Shown: piece after piece, positions 1 through 5,561 of the stretch
How the letters are laid out: each line of letters opens with the position of its first letter
Position numbering within the stretch: position 1 is the first letter of the stretch
DNA from: Rhodospirillaceae bacterium
GTDB taxonomy: Bacteria > Pseudomonadota > Alphaproteobacteria > Rhodospirillales_A > Casp-alpha2
NCBI GenBank assembly: GCA_003488105.1
Contig: DNMS01000428.1
Coordinates: 1,426-10,125, forward strand
Reading direction: 5' to 3'
DNA length: 8,700 bases
Position numbers and translations under genes: made by a program
The notes under the pieces: model-generated
Seen by the model: only the letters and a program-made list of their open reading frames with translations
Told to the model about the DNA's origin: nothing
Databases searched by the model: none

Positions 1-1679
1 GGCGTGCGCAATTCATGGCTCATGGCCGCCAGGAACTGGGACTTGGCAAGGTTGGCTTTTTCGGCATCTTCCCGGGCTGTTCTCAACGCCTGCTCGAACA
101 ATTTCCGTTCCGTGATGTCCTGAAACGACCCCCGTAGCAGGATTGGAACACCGTCTTCCAAAACCGCCTCACCGGCGATACGAACGTTCTTGACCGTCCC
201 CTTGCGGGTCAGGATCGACAATTCCAAATCCCACGGCGTGCCGTTCCGGCGTCCGGCGGCAACCGCAGCCGCCAGCAAGGGGCGGTGTTCCGGAACAAAA
301 AACTCGATCGCTTCCGCAAATGCCGGGCTGTAATCCGGCGCCGCGTCAAGAATGCGATATGTTCCCTGGCTCCAGGTCAATTGCCGGGTTCTCAGATCCA
401 ACTGCCAGCCGCCGGTTCTGCTCAACCGTTCCACGTCCTCAAGAAGCCGGCTTTGCCGGGCCCGGAACTGTTCGCTATGGCGCAGCCTCTGGTCCCGGTC
501 CACCAACTGGCGGTTCTTCGCAGACATGATCAGCAAATAGGCCAACAGACTGGCCACAAGCGCCACCGTAAGCCCGACAATGGCGATCACGATTATATTA
601 CGATGCGCCTCGATCCAGCCCTGGCGGGGGTGGATCAGGCGCGCCCGTGCGGCGACCGCCTCCGGCAGGTCCAGGTCCAGGTATTCCAACACGCGGTCAT
701 TGAGCAGATATTCATTGGGGCTGTCCGTGACCGGCGCCAGGTCGCGCATCGGCGTCCCCGCCAGATAGGCGGCCATCTGCGCCGCCGCCATGCGCCCTTG
801 GGCAACACCGCTGGTCACATAACCGCCGAGAACACCATCGAACAGGTAGGCATCTTCCATGCTGATGACGATTCTACGGCCGATCCCGACTATCGCTTCG
901 ACAATCTGCGGCAGCGGCACGACATCGCCGGATTGGTCCCTGACCGCGCCCAAGGTGGTCAGGATCAGCGGTTGATCGGGGTTTTCCCGCAAGCGCTTCG
1001 TAATGTCCCGCAGACGATCACTCACGAGAAACGTCAAGCCGGCGCGGTCACCTGCGGCGATATCTCTCTTTATTTCAACTTCGATCGCCCGATAGGTGGC
1101 CGATCCGTCGCCGACGACCACGACCGGCCCGAGACCGCCCTGAAGTTGCCGAAGCAGTTCAATATTCGGCTGGATTTCCTTATGTTCGAAGACCCCGGTC
1201 ACCATGTCCGGCTGTAAATGGTCGAGCTGGGCGTAATTGTTCACGCCAGAAAAGAATACAGGGGCCTCCGGATACAATCGGCGCAAGTGGTCCAGCGCGA
1301 AGATCAATCCATTGTCGTCCGTCACATAAATGGCGTCCGGGTCATAACCGCTGTACTTGATTTTAAGATGATTTGCGAAGGCGGCGCCGTAGCCCGCATC
1401 CAGGGGCCGGCGTTTGGTATCGAGGTACTCGGTCTTGATCTCGACGGCCGCATCCAGGCCTTCACTGATCCCGGCAACGAACCCTTCATGCTGCCGGGCG
1501 GTCCAAGGGTACTGTTGACTGTAGGCGTGGATCGCCAAGATCCGAAAAGTCCTGTCTTCCGGCCCGTGATCACCCGCTGCCGGGTTCGGCAGCCAAACAC
1601 AGGCCAGCCACAAGACGACGGCGACATGCCGGGTCAAGCGGATCAACCTCGTAGAAGCAATAAGGCCTGGTTTATTCAA
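1..1679 (-). CDS. Sensor histidine kinase with periplasmic ABC-substrate-binding-like sensor and PAS domain (3' end beyond window)
   Basis: Membrane sensor kinase of a two-component system; about 559 residues are visible and the C-terminus (rest of HisKA, ATPase domain) is cut off by the window edge. I translated the minus strand from 1679 to 3 without meeting a stop. In order: signal/anchor segment at about 20-32 (AVVLWLACVWL, then PNPAAG); periplasmic domain about 40-350 resembling ABC_sub_bind proteins (ILAIHAYSQQYPW, VFFSGVNNY, ISMEDAYLFDGVLGGYVTSG); second membrane segment about 361-387 (NIIVIAIVGLTVALVASLLA); PAS domain about 415-515 ending in GSFQDITERK; linker; HisKA box SHELRT with phospho-acceptor His at residue 555. 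No in-frame ATG fits. TTG at 1679 has AAGG nine bases upstream. TTG at 1637 has GAGG at the same distance and would give a neater signal peptide, MTRHVAVVLWLACVWL. A ligand such as a small organic acid is likely but unknown. The cognate response regulator is not visible. Confidence 0.88.
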   Translation of the reverse strand, partial: MNKPGLIASTRLIRLTRHVAVVLWLACVWLPNPAAGDHGPEDRTFRILAIHAYSQQYPWTARQHEGFVAGISEGLDAAVEIKTEYLDTKRRPLDAGYGAAFANHLKIKYSGYDPDAIYVTDDNGLIFALDHLRRLYPEAPVFFSGVNNYAQLDHLQPDMVTGVFEHKEIQPNIELLRQLQGGLGPVVVVGDGSATYRAIEVEIKRDIAAGDRAGLTFLVSDRLRDITKRLRENPDQPLILTTLGAVRDQSGDVVPLPQIVEAIVGIGRRIVISMEDAYLFDGVLGGYVTSGVAQGRMAAAQMAAYLAGTPMRDLAPVTDSPNEYLLNDRVLEYLDLDLPEAVAARARLIHPRQGWIEAHRNIIVIAIVGLTVALVASLLAYLLIMSAKNRQLVDRDQRLRHSEQFRARQSRLLEDVERLSRTGGWQLDLRTRQLTWSQGTYRILDAAPDYSPAFAEAIEFFVPEHRPLLAAAVAAGRRNGTPWDLELSILTRKGTVKNVRIAGEAVLEDGVPILLRGSFQDITERKLFEQALRTAREDAEKANLAKSQFLAAMSHELRT

Positions 1680-1771
1680 TGGGACAAACCTTGGTCCGGT
1701 TGGGCGGAAACCGTGGGCTGTCCACCCCTTCCTTTGGAGGTGGAAACCGATATTTTTGTTGTTTTGTCGAT

Positions 1772-1790
1772 TCACGGTTATCGACCGTGA
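1772..1790. promoter_or_regulatory. Interrupted palindrome, candidate operator upstream of sensor kinase
   Basis: TCACGGT-TATCG-ACCGTGA has perfect 7-bp arms and a 5-nt spacer. A second perfect inverted repeat overlaps it: GTCGAT (1766-1771) and ATCGAC (1780-1785). The site lies about 93-111 bp upstream of the TTG start at 1679, next to an AT-rich patch. The symmetry suits a dimeric regulator. The regulator is unknown, and no T-run follows on either strand to suggest a terminator. Confidence 0.35.
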
Positions 1791-2028
1791 TTTCCAGGAC
1801 ATCACCAACGGCATCCCGGAAACCCGCCCATTCCGGCGGTGGGTCCACGATGTGTATTCCTGTAGGCACCCTAGAGGCGCACATTGTTACAGTTTCGCGA
1901 TCCGATCAATTCCCCCTAAAGTCATAGACAATTCCTGGGATCCGTCAGCGCGAAGCCCTTGCGGATACCCGCGCCCCTGCCTTCGGAAACACCACCACGC
2001 CCCCGATTTCAGTGGCGACAGGTCGCGA

Positions 2029-2044
2029 ACCGCACCGGTGCGGT
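2029..2044. promoter_or_regulatory. Perfect 16-bp palindrome, candidate operator upstream of dehydrogenase
   Basis: ACCGCACCGGTGCGGT is fully self-complementary and ends 90 bp before the ATG at 2135. It could bind a dimeric regulator controlling the dehydrogenase gene. The sequence shows symmetry only; GC-rich DNA produces such palindromes by chance more often than average DNA. Confidence 0.3.
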
Positions 2045-2134
2045 CGGTCGATCATGTCCCTGACAGGGCGATAGGCGGTTGCGCTGCGCATGGCTTTGCG
2101 ATACGGCCAAGGAAAGACGGAGGGAAACACCATT

Positions 2135-3241
2135 ATGAATGAAACCACCTGCACCATCGCCGTGATCCGCGGCGACGGTATCGGCGTCGACGTGACGGAC
2201 GCGGCGTTGGCCGTCATCGACGCGGCCAAGGCGCGCACGGGCGGTTTCCGCCTTGCCTGCAACGACCTTGTGGCCGGGGCCGGGTATTTCAAGGAAACGG
2301 GCCAGGACATCGCCCCCGGACACGAAGACGCCGCGGCCGAGGCCGATGCGATCCTGCTGGGCGCGATTGGGTTGCCGGCGGTGCGCCATGCGGACGGCAC
2401 GGAAATCTCGCCCCACCTGCGCCTGCGCGAACGGTTTCAGTTGTACGCAGGCGTGCGCCCGGTCAAAGCCTATCCCAACGCGCCCCGGCGCCTGGCCGAC
2501 CCCCGCGCCGACGCCATCGACCTGATCATCCTTCGGGAATCGACCGAAGGCCTGTTCTATTCCGCCGCCGCCAACAAGCGCGAGACCGTGGCCAGCGACA
2601 GCGAGGTCCAGGACATCCTGCGCATCACGCGCCCGACCTCGGAAAAACTGTTCGATTTCGCCTTCCGCCTGGCCGAAAAGCGCAAGGCCAAGGGCGGGAA
2701 AGGCATGGTGACCTGCGTCGACAAGGCCAACGTGTTCCGATCCATGGCCTTCTTCCGCAAGATCTTCGATGAACGCAAGGCCGCCTTCCCGGATATTCCC
2801 GCGTCCTACAACTACGTCGACGCCCAGGCCCTGGACCTGATCCGCCGGCCCTGGGATTTCGACGTTCTGGTGATGGAAAACATGTTCGGCGACATCCTGT
2901 CGGACCTTGCCGGTGGCCTGGTCGGCGGCATGGGCATGGCGTCCTGCGCCGAGGTCGGCGACGACCACGCTCTGTTCCAGCCGGCCCACGGCTCGGCCCC
3001 CGACATCATGGGCCAGGACAAGGCCAATCCCCTGGCGGCGATCTTGTCGGGTGCGCTGATGCTGGATTACCTTTCCGACCGCATGGGCGGGCACGGCGGG
3101 CTGACCGACGCGGCCACGGTGATCGAGGACGCCGTGCAACGGGGGTTTGAGCAAAACCGCCTGCGGCCCATGGAATTCGGCGGCGACATGGGCACCCAGG
3201 CCGTGACCCGCGAGGTCATGGCATTGATTGCCGGGGATTAA
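2135..3241 (+). CDS. Isocitrate/isopropylmalate dehydrogenase family protein, NAD-type
   Basis: A 368-residue metal-dependent decarboxylating 2-hydroxyacid dehydrogenase, the usual length for 3-isopropylmalate dehydrogenase and tartrate dehydrogenase relatives. The start at 2135 is chosen because GGAGGG lies ten bases upstream; an in-frame ATG at 2090 adds 15 unlikely residues. Visible motifs: N-terminal RGDGIGVDV (12-20); substrate arginines in LRLRERFQLYAGVRP (R98, R108) and R134; Lys197 in VDKANVFRS; metal-binding aspartates D229, D253 and D257 (MENMFGDILSDLAGG); and HGSAPDIMG, whose Asp290 matches the NAD-selecting Asp rather than the Lys-Tyr pair of NADP-dependent isocitrate dehydrogenase. 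The usual catalytic Tyr seven residues after R134 is Phe141, with Tyr142 next. Neighbours include no leucine genes (leuC, leuD), so it is probably not the housekeeping LeuB; the substrate is uncertain. It converges on the FNR-like gene after 6 bp. Confidence 0.92.
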   Translation: MNETTCTIAVIRGDGIGVDVTDAALAVIDAAKARTGGFRLACNDLVAGAGYFKETGQDIAPGHEDAAAEADAILLGAIGLPAVRHADGTEISPHLRLRERFQLYAGVRPVKAYPNAPRRLADPRADAIDLIILRESTEGLFYSAAANKRETVASDSEVQDILRITRPTSEKLFDFAFRLAEKRKAKGGKGMVTCVDKANVFRSMAFFRKIFDERKAAFPDIPASYNYVDAQALDLIRRPWDFDVLVMENMFGDILSDLAGGLVGGMGMASCAEVGDDHALFQPAHGSAPDIMGQDKANPLAAILSGALMLDYLSDRMGGHGGLTDAATVIEDAVQRGFEQNRLRPMEFGGDMGTQAVTREVMALIAGD

Positions 3242-3247
3242 GCGGCG

Positions 3248-3952
3248 TCAGGCCGCCAGCGAACCGAAACTTTCGTCGGCCAGACGGCGGGCATCGGGAA
3301 TGTCCACATGGCGGCCCTTGAAGTGGGCCAGGCCTTCGTTCTCGATCGCGCGGATCACCCGCGACATGGTTTCCGAGCGCACGCCGATCAGGGACGCGAT
3401 GTCCTGACGCGACACCGGAAGTTCCAGACGGACCCGCGTTCCTTCATCGGAATCGGTCTCGCCGCCGAACGCCACCAGAAGGCGCAGGAAGCGCACCCGG
3501 CAGGACGCCGTGACCGTTTCCATGACCTTGTTCTCGGCCTCGGCCATATCGCGGGCAAGATGGCGGAAAAAGGCCATGACCAGGGCCGGGCTGTCGGCTG
3601 CCATGCGGTGCACCGTGGCCGCCGGCACGTGGCAGATGCGGCCTTCTTTCAAGACTTCGGCGCTGACGCCGTGGGGTGTGCCGGTCAAAAGCGACCGATA
3701 ACCGAAGGTCTGACCCGGGCGGACCAGACGCAGCAGTACCGATTCACCGTCCGCATCGACCTTGCGGATGCCGACCAAGCCCGAGGATACGCAATAAACG
3801 CCCGTCGCTTCGTCGCCTTCGTGGTAGATGGCTTCACCGGCCAGAAAGCCGCGTGACCGGCGGGCATCATCCATATGGGCGACGTTCGCCCCTTCCAGAA
3901 CCGACCATTCGGCGGCCTGACGGTGTGCGCAGTTGGAACACGACTTATCCAT
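3248..3952 (-). CDS. CRP/FNR family transcriptional regulator, FNR-like
   Basis: A 234-residue cytoplasmic DNA-binding regulator. Cyclic-nucleotide-binding-like beta-barrel at about 35-115 (FLAGEAIYHEGDEATGVYCV, GQTFGYRSLL), dimer helix about 120-150, winged helix-turn-helix at about 180-215 (SRQDIASLIGVRSETMSRVI). Recognition-helix residues E194, S197 and R198 match FNR Glu209, Ser212 and Arg213, which read TTGAT half-sites. A perfect TTGAT-N4-ATCAA box lies 76 bp before the start, so autoregulation is likely. Cysteines are at 5, 8, 54, 107 and 151. C5-x2-C8 and C107 (GRICHVP) align with FNR Cys20, Cys23 and Cys122, but position 14, matching Cys29, is Ala. An oxygen-sensing 4Fe-4S cluster is therefore possible but would need another ligand. 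The ATG at 3952 follows GGGGAAG. It is convergent with the dehydrogenase gene. The regulator class is clear; the signal is inferred. Confidence 0.93.
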   Translation of the reverse strand: MDKSCSNCAHRQAAEWSVLEGANVAHMDDARRSRGFLAGEAIYHEGDEATGVYCVSSGLVGIRKVDADGESVLLRLVRPGQTFGYRSLLTGTPHGVSAEVLKEGRICHVPAATVHRMAADSPALVMAFFRHLARDMAEAENKVMETVTASCRVRFLRLLVAFGGETDSDEGTRVRLELPVSRQDIASLIGVRSETMSRVIRAIENEGLAHFKGRHVDIPDARRLADESFGSLAA

Positions 3953-4027
3953 GATACTTCCCCAAGGTTCGACACCGAAATCGGCGCCTCAATGAGGGAA
4001 GTGTCGCTCATATTCTGTTTTTTGGAA

Positions 4028-4041
4028 TTGATCTGAATCAA
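4028..4041. promoter_or_regulatory. Perfect FNR/Anr box, TTGAT-CTGA-ATCAA
   Basis: Both 5-bp half-sites match the FNR consensus exactly, with the standard 4-bp spacer. The box lies between divergent starts at 3952 (minus) and 4120 (plus). The adjacent regulator carries the residues that recognise this sequence. It may activate the small plus-strand gene and regulate the regulator itself. Confidence 0.8.
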
Positions 4042-4063
4042 CACCCCGACCGGCACAACCGGA

Positions 4064-4069
4064 TAGGGT
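4064..4069 (+). promoter_or_regulatory. Candidate -10 element of a class II FNR-type promoter
   Basis: TAGGGT matches TATAAT at the first, second and last bases, the most conserved positions. Taken as positions -12 to -7 it puts transcription start at 4076. The FNR box centre (between 4034 and 4035) is then at exactly -41.5, the classical activating position. No good -35 hexamer is needed or seen. The start point is inferred. Confidence 0.45.
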
Positions 4070-4119
4070 GGTCGAGTCCACCCGCCAGCCGGGGAACCTA
4101 TTCTGGGGGAACTGGAAAT

Positions 4120-4326
4120 ATGCCCGACAGGGCCCGTACCGCGAACTTCGACGAAACCGTGCGCCGGTTCATCCTGCGTTATGGGGAGTCCGCCCTGACG
4201 GAAGCCAACCGCCGCGCCCACGAACTGGAATCCGAAGGCGACAGCGACGGCGCGGAAACTTGGCGTCAGGTCGCCGCCGCCATCGCCGCGCAAAGCGCGC
4301 CGCGCACGGGCAGGCGCCTTCACTGA
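4120..4326 (+). CDS. Small uncharacterised protein, 68 residues
   Basis: A soluble, charged, mostly helical protein without signal peptide, membrane segment or cysteines. The ATG at 4120 has GGGGGA nine bases upstream. The central region, ALTEANRRAHELESEGDSDG followed by AETWRQVAAAI, has the pattern of small alphaproteobacterial proteins that carry a GD-x2-GA-x2-W-x3-x3-AI motif (DUF6961-like by memory; the family name is not certain). The tail is basic (PRTGRRLH). Codon use and GC content match the neighbouring core genes. It is divergent from the FNR-like regulator, and the perfect FNR box lies 78 bp upstream in class II geometry, so low-oxygen induction is a reasonable inference. Biochemical function is unknown. 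Confidence 0.8.
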   Translation: MPDRARTANFDETVRRFILRYGESALTEANRRAHELESEGDSDGAETWRQVAAAIAAQSAPRTGRRLH

Positions 4327-4350
4327 CTTCAAGCTTTGGTCAGTTTATTA
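4322..4350 (+). terminator. Weak terminator-like hairpin after the small gene
   Basis: ACTGAC (4322-4327) pairs with GTCAGT (4339-4344) across an 11-nt loop and is followed by TTTATTA. The stem overlaps the TGA stop of the plus-strand gene and sits in the 21-bp gap before the convergent gene. The stem is short and only moderately GC-rich and the T-run is broken, so it would be a weak intrinsic terminator at best. Confidence 0.3.
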
Positions 4351-4866
4351 ATCTCGGAACGCTTTCAGCCCCCGGTTAGTTAATTCGTGGCGAATCTCCG
4401 ATGGTAGGTACGATGGTCTACGCTCTAAAATTCGCACCTCTGTCGTTCCAAAAACTTGGATAAGAATTGAAAAAACCGCAAGAATCGAACTCACACCCAA
4501 AGCACATACTGCCATTTTCAGTGCTTTGGAGGAGCTTGCTCGGGCTTCTTGAAGTTCCTCATATTCGATAAGACGAAAATACCCCTCTTGTGAGAGCATC
4601 ATATTCGTATTGCGTCGAGTATGGTGTTCGAGGCCATTGGCAACATCTCGCTCCAATACATAGGCAGCTTTTATTCCTCTATGTATCGCTTGGGGCGACA
4701 CATTCGGAAACTCGGCTTTGACTTTGTCGGATAGCGACTTGTATCCAATCCACCCAGTCCCCCCGAGCGCATCACGACCGAGTTCTAGCAGCCGGATGTG
4801 GAAGTTGGCTCTACCCATGCATGTATTATCCCATGCACGCCTTTCTTTGCCGAGCCAATTCCTCAA
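4348..4866 (-). CDS. Orphan single-pass membrane protein of atypical base composition
   Basis: I do not recognise this protein family. The 172-residue reading has a soluble N-terminal part (about 1-110) with NFHIRLLELGRDALGGTGW and SLSDKVKAEFPNVSPQAIHR, which could be a small helical or winged-helix-like fold. A Glu/Ala helix (EYEELQEARASSS) follows, then one strong membrane segment at about 116-139 (KMAVCALGVSSILAVFSILI) and a short charged tail of about 30 residues. The start is uncertain: TTG at 4866 has AAGGA eight bases upstream, while ATG at 4818 (MGRANFH) gives 156 residues with a weaker GGGA. The DNA is clearly AT-richer than the flanking genes and uses codons such as TTA, ATA and AGA that they avoid, which suggests recent acquisition. 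It lies 38 bp downstream of the RidA gene on the same strand and may be co-transcribed with it. No nuclease, toxin or transposase motif was seen. Confidence 0.7.
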   Translation of the reverse strand: MRNWLGKERRAWDNTCMGRANFHIRLLELGRDALGGTGWIGYKSLSDKVKAEFPNVSPQAIHRGIKAAYVLERDVANGLEHHTRRNTNMMLSQEGYFRLIEYEELQEARASSSKALKMAVCALGVSSILAVFSILIQVFGTTEVRILERRPSYLPSEIRHELTNRGLKAFRD

Positions 4867-4904
4867 CCGACATTTCCTTTAGCCCCGTGGAGGCAAATTA
4901 TTGA

Positions 4905-5249
4905 TTACCTGGCCGCCGTCACCATGATCTCAACCTCGGTGCCCATTTCAAGCTGGACCCCGATGCAGGCCCGGGCCGGCCGCTTGAGATCGCCCAGCCA
5001 TTCCTTCCAGACCTCGTTCATGGCCGGCTTGCGGCGCAGGTCGTCCAGATAGATCACGGCGGACAGTAACTTCGACTTGTCCGTGCCGTAATGGGCCAGG
5101 CATTTATCGATCTTGGCCAGCACGTCGCGGGTCTGCCCGGCGACGTCCTTGGACGTATCGCCGCCCGTCAGGCCGCACAGATAGACGGTCGTATCGGTCG
5201 CCGTGCCCTGGCTGAGAATCTCGCCCGAGTTCAGATGTTCGATGGTCAT
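4905..5249 (-). CDS. RidA/YjgF/UK114 family protein
   Basis: A small cytoplasmic protein of the Rid family, whose best-known members hydrolyse reactive enamine/imine intermediates as trimers. The start at 5249 gives 114 residues, a normal family length, and has a strong GGAGGAG nine bases upstream; the frame stays open to 5345 but the extra residues are unlike the family. Conserved features: Asn78 (PAMNEVW), Arg93 in RPARACIGV, matching the substrate-binding Arg105 of E. coli RidA, and Glu107 in EVEI, matching Glu120. Two other active-site positions differ: Tyr17 of E. coli RidA corresponds to Leu12, and Ser30 to Cys25 (YLCGLTGG). It therefore probably belongs to a divergent Rid subgroup, and 2-aminoacrylate deaminase activity should not be assumed. 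It is divergent from the acyl-CoA operon, across the repeat-bearing spacer. Confidence 0.9.
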   Translation of the reverse strand: MTIEHLNSGEILSQGTATDTTVYLCGLTGGDTSKDVAGQTRDVLAKIDKCLAHYGTDKSKLLSAVIYLDDLRRKPAMNEVWKEWLGDLKRPARACIGVQLEMGTEVEIMVTAAR

Positions 5250-5358
5250 GTGGAATGTCTCCTCCGATAGTTTTTTGATTCTGCCCGATTGTGGGCAGCA
5301 AACCGCCGGAAGGGCAAGAAGGGAACCACTGAGGCAGTGAGACAATGAGATTATCTGG

Positions 5359-5378
5359 ATTCCCGCTTACGCGAGAAT
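5359..5378. repeat. Palindromic repeat unit, ATTCCCGC / GCGAGAAT
   Basis: Eight-base arms with a 4-nt loop and one mismatch. It resembles the ATTCCC...GGGAAT core of dispersed bacterial repeats such as neisserial dRS3. It sits inside the MITE-like element. Confidence 0.55.
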
Positions 5379-5404
5379 GACGCCAAAAACCGGCTTCCCA
5401 TGTC

Positions 5405-5424
5405 ACCTCCGCGAAAACGGGGGT
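5405..5424. repeat. Palindromic repeat unit, ACCTCCG / CGGGGGT
   Basis: Seven-base arms around CGAAAA with one mismatch, forming the second hairpin of the MITE-like element. On the minus strand it reads as the common form GGACCCCCGTTTTCGCGG. Confidence 0.5.
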
Positions 5425-5561
5425 CCAATCTTTCTCCCTTCCCACTCACCGCCTCACCGTCTCTGTGGTTTTTTCTTTCTTGACGCAACGTCAACCCATT
5501 CGCCTTGTGCGTCGGGCAGCGGACCGGGATAATCGCGCCCAGGTTCTTGGGAGACATCGGA

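Larger units (their letters stand above)
1680..2134. other. Divergent intergenic region, 455 bp
   Basis: Non-coding region between the sensor kinase (leftward) and the dehydrogenase (rightward), so it should hold both promoters. It contains an AT-rich patch near 1750-1767, an interrupted palindrome at 1772-1790 and a perfect 16-bp palindrome at 2029-2044. Open frames crossing it on both strands show no recognisable protein features. I found no convincing sigma-70 -35/-10 pair and no FNR box here. Confidence 0.6.
5324..5470. repeat. MITE-like non-coding element with imperfect terminal inverted repeats
   Basis: The 27-bp ends 5324-5350 (beginning AACCACTGAGGC) and 5444-5470 (ending GTCTCTGTGGTT) are inverted copies matching at 20 of 27 positions. 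Between them lie two short palindromes, at 5359-5378 and 5405-5424. The middle resembles the widespread intergenic repeat whose spurious translations read HSRVSGNPD or FSRKRESR, and both appear here in shadow frames. There is no coding capacity. Because it folds on either strand it might affect transcript stability or termination. Target-site duplications were not clear. Confidence 0.6.
5250..5561. other. Divergent intergenic region, 312 bp
   Basis: Spacer between the RidA gene (leftward) and the acyl-CoA operon (rightward). It holds the RidA Shine-Dalgarno at 5259-5265, a small perfect hairpin CTGCCC-GATTGT-GGGCAG at 5281-5298, a 147-bp MITE-like repeat at 5324-5470, and about 90 bp before the operon start. 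Short frames across the repeat are not genes. No clear -35/-10 pair was identified for the operon. Confidence 0.6.

Noticed and set aside
285..1790. Two long plus-strand open frames, 285-1217 and 1218-1790
   Set aside because: They are antisense to the sensor kinase. Their translations are Arg/His/Gln-rich with no domain, whereas the minus strand gives an uninterrupted protein with clear PAS and HisKA motifs.
1672..1884. 70-codon minus-strand frame whose stop overlaps the kinase TTG start
   Set aside because: It could have been a leader coupled to the kinase, but it spans the palindrome at 1772-1790, has no recognisable features and no clear Shine-Dalgarno at its ATG.
1898..1915. TTGATCGGATC on the minus strand as a second FNR box
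   Set aside because: Only one half-site is intact; the second does not match ATCAA at the required spacing.
2009..3154. 381-codon minus-strand open frame
   Set aside because: Antisense to the dehydrogenase gene; a GC-rich shadow with Gly/His/Val bias and no motif, while the plus frame carries all catalytic residues.
3242..3256. Hairpin GCGGC-GTCAG-GCCGC between convergent genes, possible bidirectional terminator
   Set aside because: The stem is only 5 bp and there is no T-run on either side.
4829..4873. 14-residue plus stop minus-strand frame starting ATG at 4873 as a leader peptide
   Set aside because: The AAGGA is too close to that ATG, and the peptide shows no attenuator-type codon run or following terminator.
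5281..5298. Hairpin CTGCCC-GATTGT-GGGCAG as a terminator
   Set aside because: The only T-run precedes it on the plus strand, giving an A-run after it on the minus strand. It lies upstream of both flanking genes, so it is not placed as a terminator.
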